Below are positions 29,091 to 42,030 of a stretch of 64,000 bases of DNA, piece by piece. The notes beneath the pieces were generated by a model. It ran no database searches, had not been told where the DNA came from, and worked only from the letters and a program-made list of their open reading frames with translations. Source of the DNA: Prostheceraeus crozeri (taxonomy: Eukaryota > Platyhelminthes > Polycladida > Euryleptidae); assembly GCA_907163375.1 (NCBI GenBank), contig CAJQUW010011528.1, positions 114,274 to 178,273 on the forward strand, written 5' to 3'. Position 1 is the stretch's first letter, and the number at the start of each line of letters is the position of its first letter. The position numbers were made by a program, and so were the translations under genes.

Positions 29091-29226
29091 ATCGGTGCGC
29101 CCCGGCTCCAAACGGTGTGGATTCTGTTCACGAGAAATGGATCGGAAAGTAACCAAAGTCTGCTCTGAGTGCGGCGCTGGTGTCTGCAAAGATCACATGG
29201 TGCTCAAGTGTAATTTGTGTGCTTAA
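29091..29226 (+). pseudogene. piggyBac transposase cysteine-rich C-terminus (piggyBac-2)
   Basis: Encodes SKRCGFCSREMDRKVTKVCS followed by ECGAGVCKDHMVLKCNLCA and a stop. This is the zinc-binding tail of piggyBac transposases (CxxC...CxxC...CxxH...CxxC), which is needed for end recognition. It is separated from the rest of the gene by Element II. The piggyBac-2 3' end follows to 29436. Confidence 0.9.
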
Positions 29227-29440
29227 AATTTACTGTTTTATATCATATTTTGATAAAGTTCTTTGTGGCAACTTTGAAATATAGTGTCAAAGTTTTGCAA
29301 AAAAATTGTCCAAAAGTTTTCGTTATCTAAAAATATGGAAATTTGGAATTTTAGACCAATTATTTAATTATATTATAATGAGGAAATTTTTTACCCTACG
29401 GTAAACCATGTCAGTATTCTTTTGGTATACCAAGGGTTAA

Positions 29441-30547
29441 CTGTTCGTCCTATAGATTTGGCAGGCTGAGTTTTGTAAGTAATTGCCTTATTCGCCAGCA
29501 CCATGTATATCCACTATCATGACCATCTGAAGTCATATTGAGATATATTGCATCATATACTTCTTTTATCAAACTTCTTTCATTTCTCGTAATTACTTTT
29601 ATCCAATAACACATAGCTGCCTTGAGAAATGAGCATCTATAGGACATTCCAAATTCACCAATGAGACAATAGTAGGGTGTAGTCTGTTTTCAATGGTAAT
29701 ACCTTTTGTAAAATTGATATTGAATTTGATCTAAACTTTTTAAATTATTTAAGAGACAGAATTAGGCACAGAACTTCATTTTTGATAACGTAAGCATCTC
29801 AAATGTATTCTTTAAAATGTATCCAGTAACTTGTCCAAACTCTTTTAGCTGCTAGATAAGATGCTTGCTTTCCTTCAGCTGTCAATTGTTCCAAATGAAT
29901 TTTGTTACTTTTTGATATGCACATTCCTAAATGTTTCGACCAGATGTACTCGATATGTTGTCACTTTCAGAAAGCCATTTTCAAGAACCTCTCGTTTTAG
30001 CGAATCTTTTCTTAAGTTTTGTAAATAATTTTATTGTACTCATTTTTTTGTGGTTAAGTAGTCCATTGCTATTCTTGTAACTTACTTTGATGATTTTTCG
30101 TGTCGACTAATTGTAATGTGCTCACCGACTTATCAAACTGTGAGGCAGATAAAAACTATTTATTATTATATCATTATTTGTCAACTACTTCTATGGATGT
30201 CAATTTTTCATCAAGAACGATGTCAATTCTGTCTATTTTAGTAGCTATATTGTGAGTCATGATTTTAGTCTTATCATAATTAATTCTAAGGTACTCGTAT
30301 ATATATATCTGTACAATATTTGTAAAGATATTTAAATTGACTTTTCAAACCATGCATGCTTTCGCTCATGAGCAAGATGTCATCCGCATATATGACTGAT
30401 CATATTTCCAAATCAAATGGTCTTACTGAATCAATCGTGTCTTTGTTATCATTTAAGATATCAATAGAGTCATATATATTATACTATTATATTTATTTTA
30501 TATTATACTGTATAAAGTTGGTGATAGAACATCTCCCTGTGAACCAT
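29441..30547. other. Host-like AT-rich DNA, no gene seen
   Basis: After the right TTAA of piggyBac-2. The region 30180-30540 looks like a worn continuation of the LINE RT on the minus strand, but no clean frame can be given. Otherwise featureless. Confidence 0.5.
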
Positions 30548-31234
30548 TTACCATATAGAACCATTTTCAAGTTTAAAGGAATGTGTTTCTTTGCTGCAAT
30601 GTAAAATCTTGTATTCTTTATTGATAATGATGCTAACGATCAATGACAAAATTTTACTTTCGGACATCAAACTTTTTAACTTATCAAGCAATCTCTTTTT
30701 CCGAATGGAATCAAAAGCCTTCGACGATTCAACGAAACATAGAAATAATGGCTGTTCTATATTCTTACAAATTTGCATAATTTCCTTGATAGTTAGCACG
30801 TTATCCAATGCGGAACTTCCCTTTTTAAAACCGGTTTGGTTCTTCTTAATAACGTTATTTTCCATTAACCAATTGTTGAGTCGCATATTTAAAATACTCG
30901 TCAGAATCTTCTCTATGCAGGATGACAGGTTGATATATCGATACGAATTTGGATTAGCTCTATTTCCTTTTTTGAATATTGGTGTAATCCAACTACTTCT
31001 CCAAGGAATTTCATCGGCATTATTCAGTACATAGCTATACAGCGTTTCTAGAGTATCAATTGTCTCGTCTTCGCATATCTTTAATGCTTCATAAGTTATT
31101 CTGTCAGGACCACTTGTTTTCTGTGACTTGGATTCTTTAAGAGCATTTACAATTTCAGTTTTTGTAATTCTATTATTTAGATTGTCAACATTCACTTGGT
31201 CTTGCAATATTTTTGGTAGACTTTTGCAAGCCAA
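30548..31234 (-). pseudogene. Non-LTR retrotransposon reverse transcriptase fragment
   Basis: 228-codon ORF from a LINE reverse transcriptase. Fingers/palm motifs are visible: KTSGPDRITYEALK, WITPIFKKGN, YRYINLSSCIEKIL (RPISL-like), NQTGFKKGSSALDNVL, and LFLCFVESSKAFDSI (motif A, with Asp in AFD). The YxDD motif lies beyond the fragment and was not found. Both ends are truncated. Probably a jockey/CR1-like group, but the clade is uncertain. Confidence 0.8.
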
Positions 31235-31461
31235 ACATGTACTGTTTCATACCATTAAGTCATTAGCCACAATGCAGGAATAAATGTCTGAAGCCTTTAA
31301 TATAGATTTGCGGTTAGTTTTTCAGCAGCTATATTTTCATTTATCAGTTGCCAATATCCTTTATGATCATTATTTTTTCTTAAATTCATAAATTTCTTAA
31401 TTTATTTTTCTTTTCCAGTCTTCTATCCTCTTTCACTTTTTTATTCAAGATTCTTTTACTT

Positions 31462-31484
31462 NNNNNNNNNNNNNNNNNNNNNNN
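31462..31484. other. Assembly gap (23 N)
   Basis: Run of N. Sequence continuity across it should not be assumed. Confidence 1.
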
Positions 31485-31868
31485 GTTGTGTCAAAATACT
31501 TCAAACTTCTGCAATTTTGATGATATAATATCAATATACTCGTTTGACATCAAAACTATTGCATTTCAGGAATCTGGGTAATTTTAGAGGTGTATAAAAC
31601 CGTCATCCTATTGTTAAATCGATGTATTTAAAAACCGTAGGTAGTCTTCAGGCAGATTTAATTGTACATTCCTCTACGCGCTACACCGACTAATTCGATA
31701 GAATAGAAATGATGAAAAAGCCGCAAAGATATGAGAAAATTTCAAAGAGATGAACAATGAATTAATAAATTAATTAGATTATTGACACGTTTACCATGTT
31801 TAAGATTGTACATGCAATTATGAGATCATTTATCTATGTATTCACTAGGCACATATACTGTAGTGATG

Positions 31869-32508
31869 TATAAATCAAAAGTAATTGATTTCAGCGGATA
31901 CAAATTGTATTAATGAATAAATTAACCAATATTTCGCCTTACCGCTTTCTCAAGGTTACAAAATAAAAGGAGAAATAGAAGCATTTATATACAGAGCAAG
32001 ATATGAGTTCACGACAAGTAGGAGAGAAATGTTCTCAAACCTCGAAGAATTTACAAAATTACGTGCAAATTATGCAATGCAATATACATATATGTAGGCG
32101 AGTCTTCCCGCTGTGTCCCTTCGAGAGTGAAAGAACATTTGACTCAAGGTAGCAGTGCGGTCTTCCAACACATTAAGACCAATCACGCAGGTTGCCCCTC
32201 ACCCTGCATATCATGGTCCGTTCTACATCAGAATTTGAACAACACTCAGAAAAGGCGCTCGCTGGAGGTTATGTACATTCGTCGTCACAGCGAGGCATTA
32301 ATGAATGGATGTCAAGGCTTGCACATTGACTTCGAAGTTTGAGAACACTGCTCTCCTACTTGTCGTGAACTCATATCTTGTTCTGTACATAAATGCTTCA
32401 TCTCTGTTTTTATTTTGTAACCTCGAGAAAGCCGTAAGGCGAAATATTGGTTAATTTATTCATTAATACAATTTGTATCCGCTGAAATCAATTACTTTTG
32501 ATTTATAC
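31869..32508 (+). mobile_element. Penelope-like element fragment with inverted 3' UTR copies
   Basis: A GIY-YIG-type ORF end is bracketed by inverted arms: 31869-32037 and 32341-32508 are inverted copies (share AAATTAACCAATATTTCGCC and GCGGATACAAATTG). Such head-to-head truncated copies are common for Penelope-like elements. The RT core is absent. Confidence 0.6.
32062..32342 (+). pseudogene. GIY-YIG-like endonuclease C-terminus (Penelope-like)
   Basis: From about 32062 the frame reads CKLCNAIYIYVGESSRCVPS, then RVKEHLTQGSSAVFQHIKTN, and ends at a TGA (32340-32342) after a short helical tail (RRSLEVMYIRRHSEAL). CxxC followed by IYVGES and an Arg/Lys-His pair fits the GIY-YIG endonuclease of Penelope-like elements. 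No RT sequence is found upstream. Confidence 0.65.
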
Positions 32509-32519
32509 GTTATTTCCGG

Positions 32520-33877
32520 ATACTTGGATCTTATCGGGATTTTGAACTGTAGTGATGTGTTTACAGTTTTATCAAAACAGTGAAATATCATTTTAATTTC
32601 ATTTCGATATTAAGTTAGCCTGGTCTATTTTATGAGGAGATAAGAGATTTGCGTCAGAGGAAAGCAAACAATTGCAAAGCCATGTTGTATATGGCCCTGG
32701 CATTGATCAGCATACATACCATACATTGATTGATGTAGACTGCATTTCATGATTGATACTTAAAAGCAGCATCGAAAACATTAGATAGAATACAATGCAG
32801 CATATTACCTCCTTTGTAGCGATGCGTGAGTCTTTTAGGTATCCAATTAATGGGAGCTGGAAGGTGATAAGATTTGGATTATTAAATCAAGCAACCATCC
32901 AAGATCTTCTTAAGATTTTACTGTTCACCAGTTTTCATGTTCGATTCAAACTTTTCTTGACGATACTGCAGCTACCTACCACAGAAAGCTCTTAACTGAA
33001 ATTGACATGATAATGTTTTGATATGTTTTTTGAAATTAAATATAGCACACCTTATTAAGTCGTATGTATGAAAGTCGTTTTATCATATTTATGAAACAGC
33101 TTCGACATGATAACAAATCTAAAGGTGAACACAAGCAAGAAATAATAATTCCACTTATTATTTTATCAGAACTACGCAAAAAGGCAAACGTATTGATCAA
33201 ATCAATTGCCCAGACCATTGTACTGCATGTAAGAATGATATTGTATCAACCTTTCCGGGGAAAAATATGCATATATTCTGACAAATTTCCAAAATCTGTG
33301 TGTGTTCAAACCCAAAAAAACTGAGTTCGAACTTTTTAGGTTTTCTCTGGTTTTTTGATAAAAGCGGTAATCCAACCCGACCCGACTTCAAAACTGTCTT
33401 ACCCGAACCCGAACCAGTACTTTCGGGGTCGGGTTTCGGATTGGATCGCTCATCTTTAGTCCACATTACATTCATATTCAAGAGATGAAGCATAAATCTA
33501 GTGAAACACAAAATCATATAATGGGGTTCATGAAATTCCCTTATTTATGAGCATAGGTTCCGCTTAATCAAGATCCTTAACCCTTTCATGAATTTTGTAC
33601 TCTCTAAAGGACATTTTGACTCACAAAGGAGACATCAATGCACTGCTGATGACACCTCACCCGACTTCCTACGATCCCTAGAACGCTCGCAAATTGCATT
33701 TGAAGAAAATTTATATTTTTGAAATAAAACTTTAACTTTTAAAATTATTTATGCATCATAGGGTTAATAGGAAATGTTCATTCCATTTGATATCCAACTT
33801 ACTTCATACTGCTCATATACTGGGTTCACGTGGCCAGTATATAAACACAGAAATGATCTGCAAAAACTTTCTTCCTA
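32520..33877. other. Host-like DNA, no gene seen
   Basis: No ORF with recognisable content. 33370-33450 holds a short GC-richer tract (ACCCGACCCGAC; CCCGAACCCGAACC; GGGGTCGGG). Confidence 0.6.
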
Positions 33878-35854
33878 CACTGTACATGTAAATTGCTGGA
33901 TACGAAAATCACATACAATTTGAAACTAACATCTGATACGAGATTCTCGCATGCCTACAGAGATCTGGTTTGTTTTTCATACGAAATCTCGCTTACTTTC
34001 GTACGTGATTGGTATGTAGCGATACAAACTATTGTATCTGCGATTGCTGTTTTAAAATGATATTCGAGTTGTTGGTATGTTTTATATACGAGACCCGATG
34101 CAAATTCATCCTCATTCGTATGTGTCTCGTATGAAAAGCTATCAGTCACATGGCAAAAAATAAGTTATATTACATAATACTGTGAAATAACTTTTTTCCA
34201 GTAATACACTGTAAATCACTCAATACCAATCACATACGAAGGATGCATGCCAAAATATTTTTTGGTATACTTCTGTGTTCTCCTGGTATATATTTGTATG
34301 CTTTTCGTATGCTGTTTCAAATGTGGTATGCAATACATACAAAAGACATACCTGCACAATGTTAGAGGAAAGCATCAACGACTTCTAATATATGTTGATT
34401 TAAGGCCTTTTGTCAATAAAGATCACACTAATGTTACTACTATTTTGCAAGTAGCAAGATAATGACATTTAATAGTCAAAGTTGCAATACTGAATTCGAT
34501 TTTAATACATGTAGGTCTAAGGCGTTTCATAAATAATCAATAAGTGTTTGATCATGAACAATTATGCATTATGTAATTTTGGAACTAAGCATATTATCAA
34601 TTCGAAATAAAAGCACATTATAATTCATGAACGCAAAAATGGTTATGTTTGAGATAGATAAGTCAACATAGTTGGTCGAAAGCTATCATTATAATGATAT
34701 GATATTGATCAACTTAATTCATGGAAATGAGCTAATTATTAGTCTTGTGAATGCCATTAGACAAGTAGGAACGATGACATGCGGCTTTAATTTCACAATA
34801 AATCTAATCTAGTTAAATACCACACTTTCACAATGAAATATTCACGATTGGTATTATTGGAAAAAGTTATTTGTAAGTAGTATGTAATATAACTTATTTT
34901 TTGCCATGTGCCGTAAATCTATTCATCCGAAACACATACGAATGAGGACCAATTTGCATCGGGTCTCGTAGATAAAACATACCAACAACTCATATTTCAT
35001 TGTAAAACAGCCAATCACAGATAGGATAGTTCGTATCCCTACATACCAATCACATACGAAAGTACATGTAAGTGAGATTTCGTATCAAAAACAAACCAGA
35101 TCTCTGTAAACAAACAAGAATCTCGTATCAGATGTTAGTTTCAAATTGTATGTGATTTTGGTATATGTTTGTGTCCAGCGATTTTTTTTCGTGTCCAGCG
35201 ATTTACAGTGTACCAGTTGTCAATATTTCTTTTTGATAGTGTGGTATTTAACCAGATTCGATTTATTGTGAATTTTTTGCTGTATGTCGTCGTTGCTCTT
35301 GCTTAGTTATATTAACAGGACGCTTAGTTATCTCTACTTTATGAACCAAGTTGATAAACATCTATTCTTTCAAACGATATCTTTAGTGCAACCATGTTGA
35401 CTTATATATCTCAACCATAACTATTTTTGCGTTCATCAATTATGATGTGCTTTTATTTCAGATTGATAATATGTTTTTTTCAAAATTAGATAATGCATAA
35501 TTGTGGATGGTTGAATACTTATTGATTATTCATGAAATGCCTTAGACTTGCGTGTATTAAAATCGAATTCAGTATTGTAAGTTTGACTCTTGAATGTCAT
35601 TATCTCACTACTTGCAAAACAGTAGTAACATAAGTGTGATCTTTATTGACAAAAGTCCTGAAATCAACATACTTTGGACGTGATTGATGCTTTCTTTTAA
35701 TATTGTGCTGGTATGGTTTTAGTATGTAAAGCATGCCACATTTGAAATAACATACGAAAAGCATACAAATATATACCAAGAGTATACAGAAATATAACAA
35801 AAATTTTTTGGTATGTATCCTTCGTATGTGATTGGTATTGAGCGATTTACAGTG
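33878..35854 (-). mobile_element. TA-flanked MITE (copy 2), split by copy 3
   Basis: Same family as 7996-9041 but inverted. The left segment (33878-34204) matches the right end of copy 1 in reverse, and the right segment (35213-35854) matches the left part of copy 1 in reverse. Flanked by TA at 33876-33877 and 35855-35856. No coding capacity. Confidence 0.72.
34207..35210 (+). mobile_element. TA-flanked MITE (copy 3), inserted in copy 2
   Basis: 1,004-bp copy in the same orientation as copy 1, beginning CACTGTAAATCACTCAATAC and ending CCAGCGATTTACAGTG. TA lies at 34205-34206 and 35211-35212. It sits inside copy 2 with the outer element continuing on both sides. Confidence 0.75.
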
Positions 35855-35859
35855 TAGAA

Positions 35860-38800
35860 AGTGATCAATCACCTTGCTCACCTTGTCGACCCTTGTCCCG
35901 CGTATCCCAGGGTAGGTCCAGTCCTCTTTTTCCATTCCTTCCGGTTGTGGACCAGGGAGGCATCCACTCCTTTTCCCCTCATGTCGGCGGTTATTGTCGC
36001 TCTCCAGGTTTTCTTCGGGCGGCCTCTACCTCTTCTTCCTTCCACTTGCAGACGTGATGCTTTCTTAAGGGGATAGCTCTCTCCGCGACGCTGCACATGA
36101 CCAAACCATGGCAGCCTTCTTGCTCTTGCCACTTCTTGAATAGGGGCTATCTCCACATTAGATCTTATTTCTTCATTGGTCTTCCGGTCCAAGCGTGTGT
36201 AGCCCTGCATCCACCTTAGCTTCTGCTCATCTGTCTTGAGAGGGGCCCAGCACTCAGAACCATAAAGTATTGCTTGCCTGATCATAGAGAAGTATACTTT
36301 GCTCTTTATCTTCAGTGGCATCCTTCTGTCACATAGCACTGGAGTCAGTCTCTTCCAGGTGTTCCAGCCGCAACGTACTCGATGTGCGACATCGCCTGCG
36401 CTGGTCACCTCAGTATTGACCATGGACCCCAGATATAAAGCAGTCCACACTCTTCACCGGCTGACTCTGAATCTCCATAGTTGTTCTTCTTGGGTCAGAC
36501 GACAGATATTCGGTCTTGGAACGGCTTACCCTCAGGCCCTTGCTCTCAAATGCTCTCCTCCATGCTTCCAACCTTCTCTCTACATCTTCATGACTGCTTC
36601 CAAATATACGAGATCGTCGGCGTATAACATATCCCAGGGACCACCTCTTCTGCAATCCTTAGAAATTTCATCCATTATTACGATGAAGAGAAAAGGGCTT
36701 AAAGCTGATCCTTGATGTAGCTCAACCGATACAGGAAAGGCACGACTTTCACCTTGTCTACATCTCAGTGTAGTTGTGCTGTCCCTGTACATGTCCTGTA
36801 TTAAACGGATGTAGCATTCCGGTACTTCGCGTGTGCGGAGACAATTCCATATCAGCTTCCTTGTGACTGTATCGTAGGCCTTTTCGAGATCAACGAACAC
36901 TGCGTGGAAAGGCTTATTTTTCTATCTGAATGCTCCCATCGCCATTCTCAGACAAAATTGTGGGTCTGTTGTGCCAACTCCTGGTCTGAAGCCAAATTGA
37001 TTCATATCCACCTCAATAAGCTCACGAAGACGCTTCTCCAAAATCTTCTCCAGAATCTTCATGGTGTAACTGAGAAACTTGATACCGCGATAATTGCCAC
37101 CTTGAAGTTAGGTGTAGTAACACTTTTCCGCCACGCGTCCGGTATCCTTCTCGATATCCGTATCTCATTGAAGAGGTACACCAGAAGGTCCAAGCGATAG
37201 TCCCCAAACACCTTGAAAACTTCAATAGGAATGTCATCCGGTCCACAACTTTTACCCGATCTCACTTTTTTCAGTTGCTCAGCCACTTCATCCCTTGTAA
37301 TCATCTCCACTGGACCCTCAACAGCAGCTCCAGCAGGGATCTCTTCATGCGGCCTTGTTTGATTCAACAGGGCTTCGTAGTAGTTTGCCCAGCGCTGCCT
37401 GTTCCCACTTGCCGTTGTGATAATGTGACCCGACTCATCCTTGACGAAGAAACCTTCATAATTGTCCTTTCTCGCTTTATCTCTCGCAGTTGCAATACGG
37501 TACACCATCTTTTCCCCTTCTCGGGTACCCAGCTTCTGGTAAACATCTTCCGTTGCATCATATTTAGCCTTGGCCACCGCTGCTTTAGCCTGCCTCTTTG
37601 CGAGCCTGTAAGCTTCCTTGTCCTCTGATGTACGGGACCTCTGTCATTTCTTAAAGGCCTCTTTCTTGTGCCTGACGGTCTGCTGCAACTCACTCTGCCA
37701 CCACCAGGTTTTCCAAATTTCTAAATTTTCCGCCTCTAGTGGTACCGCAGGTCGCCTTACTAGCTTCGGTCCAAGCTCTCGCTAGACCATCCCAATCGCT
37801 TGTCAGTCTCGTTCCAGACATCCGACCATAGACGGCATCAACAAACTTCTGACTGACATCTTGCTCCTTAAGAGCCCACCATTTCACCTTCTGAATAGCC
37901 ACTTTGGGATTTGGATTTCTTCTCCTCCTCATGAGGAAATTCATAATGACAGGTCTGTGTTGTTGACTGGTCACTGCTTCGCCAGGGACAACTTTACAGT
38001 TCCTTATCGAGCCTTGGTTGCCACGATTTACCAACACGAAATCAATCTGTGTGCTTCTTCCGCCGCTTTGACAGGTGATAAGCTGTGAATCACGTTTCCG
38101 GAAAAGAGTGTTGCCCAAACTAAGTCATAGGCTTGAGCAAATTCGAGAATTCTCACACCATCCTCGTCTCTCTCCCCGAAGCCATAGCCACCATGCCACT
38201 CGTATCCATCAGCATCGGTACCCACATCACCGTTAAAATCTCCACCAATGATGAGAGGCTCATTCACCATACTTCGAATAGTATTCTCGAGGGACTCATA
38301 GAAACGACTCTTCACCTCTAACGAGTGACCGGCTTGCGGAGCATATGTAGACACAATATGTGTACAGCTTCCGTCCGAACCCGTCACCAGCGTCATCGTC
38401 ATGACCCTGTCACTCACTCTTCTTATGTCAACAATAGATGTCCAAAGCTTCTCTTCGAGTATTACACCAACGCCGTTAGCTCTAGCACCGCCACCTGAGT
38501 AGAACAACTTGAAGCCGAGATCAAGATCTCTCGCTCCACTACCACTCCAACGTGCCTCCTGGACGCATGCCACGTCTACTCTACGCCGCCTCAATACGTC
38601 AGCGACTTCGATGCCTCCCCCTGTCATGGAACCAATATTCCACGTTGCGAAATCCATTGATTGCCAACCTAGCATACTTCTCACTACACCCGGGTTTAGG
38701 CGCAGCGCGTCGCTCGCGGGGGACGCCCTAGCATTAATCGGAAATCTGTTAGAGGACATTAATCATAAATTGTAACTGGCGAGATTTTTGTGGCCGGATG

Positions 38801-39180
38801 ACCTTCCTGACGCCAACCATTTCTGTCTGGGGTGGTCCCATAGCCCTGTGAACTAAAATGTTCTACCTACCAGAGCAGGAGGGGGGTCGCTCAGACCCAG
38901 TGGATCGATGTCCAACACTGTGTCATTCTATGAAAGAAAGAAACCAACACTGGGTAAACCATCCAAAACTCAAGGACCTCATCCGCCTGAGACCGTTGGC
39001 TATTGAGGGAGAGTTCGGATATACCGCCGAACACTCGGCTGACTGATTGTTCGGCTACTATCGGCATTAAAGATGGCATCCGGGGGAAACGACCTGCCAG
39101 TGCCACCAAGCAGGTTGTCCAAAAGGGGGCCGTCGCCTGGATCTTAAGGACACGTGGACGTACAACCAAAATCCCCTATG
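35860..39180 (-). mobile_element. LINE with APE endonuclease and RT (RTE-like)
   Basis: Non-LTR retrotransposon, 3' end abutting MITE copy 2 at about 35860. The coding region is on the minus strand, 38759 to 35878. A 5' leader to about 39180 is noncoding; its exact boundary is uncertain. GC content is higher than the surroundings. Frameshifts show it is inactive. Confidence 0.75.
35878..38759 (-). pseudogene. LINE ORF2: AP endonuclease and reverse transcriptase, frameshifted
   Basis: About 960 codons in several frames. The endonuclease (38759-38028) has FATWNIGSMTGGG, CVQEARW (catalytic Glu) and IIGGDFNGDVG, then the C-terminal part at 38118-37690. RT: SGKSCGPDDIPIEVFK, FVDLEKAYDTV (motif A), HQGSALSPFLF (motif B), WDMLYADDLVYLE (catalytic YADD). 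The tail has KLRWMQGYTRLDR and RLPWFGHVQRRGE, typical of RTE-type and related animal LINEs. Frames change near 38080, 37690, 37050, 36900, 36600 and 36440. Confidence 0.85.
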
Positions 39181-39895
39181 AATTTATCATCAATTAATTT
39201 ATTATTTACTCTATGAATCAAATGCTATTTTATAAATTCAATAACTAAATATTATGCTTTGTTCACCATTTAACGTGAGCATTTATTGTTACATATAGAC
39301 CATCTGAAGTATTCGTTGATAGGATTAAAAAATGATATGATAATAATGAAATAAGATGAAACTATAAGTGCAAGCCTTTTATTATAGATTGATTGAGTAA
39401 TTGTGAAGTTTTTACTTTGATGACACTGTGCGATAAACGTGCAAGGAATGTTTTGACCAGAATGGACACTTAATGAAGCCGGAAATATTCAGTGAAATCT
39501 GGCTGGATCATAGACTCGAAATCCGGAGCACCCTTGATCGTTTTCTTCTCCTACTTGGATAGCTGAGGTGGATCCAGTGAACCTCAAGGTCCCGTTTTCC
39601 AATCTCACGTCCAATATTGCATGAATAATACGCACGATTAGAAATCAACTGGAGCCCAATGCAGCGGTGATTATCAGCATTATCTATCAAGACGGATAAG
39701 AATAAAGTGGCGGCAAAGCTGCTTTGTGACAGTCCACATCGTTGTCCCTCAGAGTTCTTTAGATCTCTTGCTGTTTGGATACTACATGGCGGATACGTGT
39801 CTCAGGCCAAGTGAGGACACTCTCCTGATAAAAAATGCAGGCGGCATCTTCTTGCTTGGAGTGATTTCCAGCTCTGCAATGCGATATCCAGTTGA
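39181..39895. other. Host-like DNA, no gene seen
   Basis: AT-rich, no ORF with recognisable content. The hAT target duplication CCAGTTGA is at 39888-39895. Confidence 0.6.
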
Positions 39896-41101
39896 CAGAG
39901 TTGGAAGTGGGTCATGTTTTTCCGAAAAGCTGGTGGGTCAGGTGGGTCGTGGGTCACATTTAGCGTGAGTCAGGTTGGTCGTGGGTCAGACTTCGTTGAC
40001 CCACTTCCAAGCAGTTTGACCCATGATAGATTTGACAATCTCAAATACTGTAAACTTAATTTATTCGTATTCATATCATTCATGAAAAATTATTGAGTCA
40101 GTGTCACTAAAAGGGTGATGGATGCACACAGTCAAAATATGCAACACCATCGACTTTCACAAGCCTCATACAGTTTCGAAAGGGGGCGGAATTCACACAA
40201 ATTAAAGGCTCGAAAACAATTGCAGCTGTCTCTTGAGAGATGTTGGTTGATGGTACATATCCTATATGTACATTGTACGCCAATTCATGAATTATAATCT
40301 TGTAATCGTGCAATTTTTTATTCACGCGTTACGCATGCTTATCCCATTTGCTTTTCAATGAATGGCATTCTTATACATCAGCTATACAACTTTCTACTTA
40401 AATCTAACATTAGCGGAAGTAAATGAAATTTGAATCGATTGCCATCAGAAACAACAAAATATAAGTTTGACGATTTTTCAGGGATAATTTTCACACATGT
40501 AGTATATAACATAAAAAATGCATGAATAAATGATTTAGGCCTACTGCAATTGGATTTTTTCATTTCATTTGATTAAGAAATGTAAAATTTAAAATTTAGT
40601 CTGTTGGGCTCTCAACTCAACTAATCATCTCTCTACGAGTTAAATAGATAGCACTAAAAAGGATAGTCAGGAATTATAACAAGAAACAGAATTGTTTAAA
40701 TTTTTTTAGAACCTTAGACATTTGTAGTGCATGAAAGTTGATTATAAGATAATTTTGCGGAGGTTGCATGTCTATTTGTCATGTGACAAGTAATCTGATA
40801 CACTTGAATCTTCATAACAAATCTAAACAACAATTTTGATAGTACGAGTCCTCTACCTAGATAGACCTACAATCTTGAATGAAAATGAAACTAAAGATGA
40901 TACCACAATAGGAAATTGCACTCACATTATTCACCCTTGCAGCATGTGGGTCAAGTGGGTCAAAGATGTGGTGGGTCAGGGTACCCTATGGATCAGGTGG
41001 GTCATGGGTCATACATACCGTGGATCAGGTGGGTCATGGTCATATATACCGTGGATCAGGTGGGCCATGGGTCAAGTTTCGTTGACCGACTTCCAACTCT
41101 G
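39896..41101. mobile_element. Nonautonomous hAT-type element with 8-bp target duplication
   Basis: 1,206 bp. The left end CAGAGTTGGAAGTGGGTCA and the right end TGACCGACTTCCAACTCTG are inverted repeats. CCAGTTGA flanks it on both sides (39888-39895; 41102-41109). The CAGxG terminus and 8-bp duplication fit the hAT superfamily. Subterminal regions are built from GTGGGTCA-type repeats. No transposase. Confidence 0.88.
40922..41085 (+). repeat. Subterminal GTGGGTCA repeats of the hAT-type element
   Basis: Copies of GGTGGGTCATGGGTCATACA and GGATCAGGTGGGTCATGG occur three times with ~30-bp spacing, plus isolated GTGGGTCA words. A smaller set is at 39906-40010. hAT transposases bind clustered subterminal motifs, so these may be binding sites. 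Confidence 0.75.
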
Positions 41102-41109
41102 CCAGTTGA

Positions 41110-42030
41110 TGATGCATTTCAAGAAGTTGCTCGATGAACCGCAAAAAATCAGATATCGATAAAAGAGAGGAAGTGCCGTCAAATGTTTGTGTCTGCTTCT
41201 GGTTCCCCGATTAACCAAATTCAATGGCACTATATGGTATTCTATGGCACGTAATGGGAATTCCCATAGGACACTTCAACATTCAATCGAACTCAATTGG
41301 ATCCAAATGCACTGGACGTGGGAAAATGAGTGCCATAGAAGCTATCCAAAAGAAGCAAACGCGCAGCAGCGACAGCTTTCACTCCGTAATCTGACTTTGT
41401 CCAATGATATTGCAACATTTGCATGTTCAGTATAATTTCAGATGCCTTTGGCAATGTGCAGCAGTCATTGTTAATCACATCCTTTGGTCGAGTCCCGTGT
41501 CTCGTATGTTTATGAAAATCCGTCGTTTGTCGAATCAATCATCTTATCCGGTTTGTCTCAACCATCACACCAATGGAGTAAGTTCAATTGAAACTAATTT
41601 ATCATTTGTTTAGTCCATCATCAGTCAAATCATCAAGACCTTATTGTTCCAGTAATTTATTCACGTGGTGTTTTATTAAATTATGCAATTATTTAGATTT
41701 TTCGAGGTAGGAATTGAAACTACTGTATTATAAGATGTATGGAGACAGTCTTATCTATTCCTCGTTCAATTGTCGTATGTGTAAAGTAGCCAGTTCAACA
41801 ATATGTTCAAGTGCTATGCGTTGTGTGTTATCATAACACAAAAATTATGGTAACTTTGAATATTTTAATTGGATTTAATTATTCAGGATATTAATTAAAA
41901 GATCGTAGACCATCTTTTAGTCATCATTTAAAAATTCGTTCTTTAATTTCACTTTCAAGACTTTTAATAGGTATTCTATCAGGTTGACTCCACTGTTTCA
42001 TAACTGGTTGGAAAGATACTGTAAATTCAG
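41110..42030. other. Host-like DNA, no gene seen
   Basis: Short random ORFs only. A small self-complementary stretch (GTGTGTTATCATAACACA) lies near 41821. Confidence 0.6.

Larger units (their letters stand above)
9122..29436 (+). mobile_element. piggyBac-2 transposon, split by Element II
   Basis: Left end CCCTTGGTATACCATGG follows TTAA at 9118-9121. The right end (29436) is the inverted TGGTATACCAAGGG followed by TTAA at 29437-29440. The first 14 terminal bases match. The element is interrupted at 11026-29084 by a whole Polinton. Removing that and one 6-bp duplication leaves about 2,250 bp, a normal piggyBac size. The transposase is interrupted by the insertion, and its cysteine-rich tail resumes on the far side. 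Confidence 0.92.

Noticed and set aside
33370-33450. ACCCGA/GGGTCGGG tract as telomeric or regulatory repeat
   Set aside because: Only a few irregular units and no wider structure.
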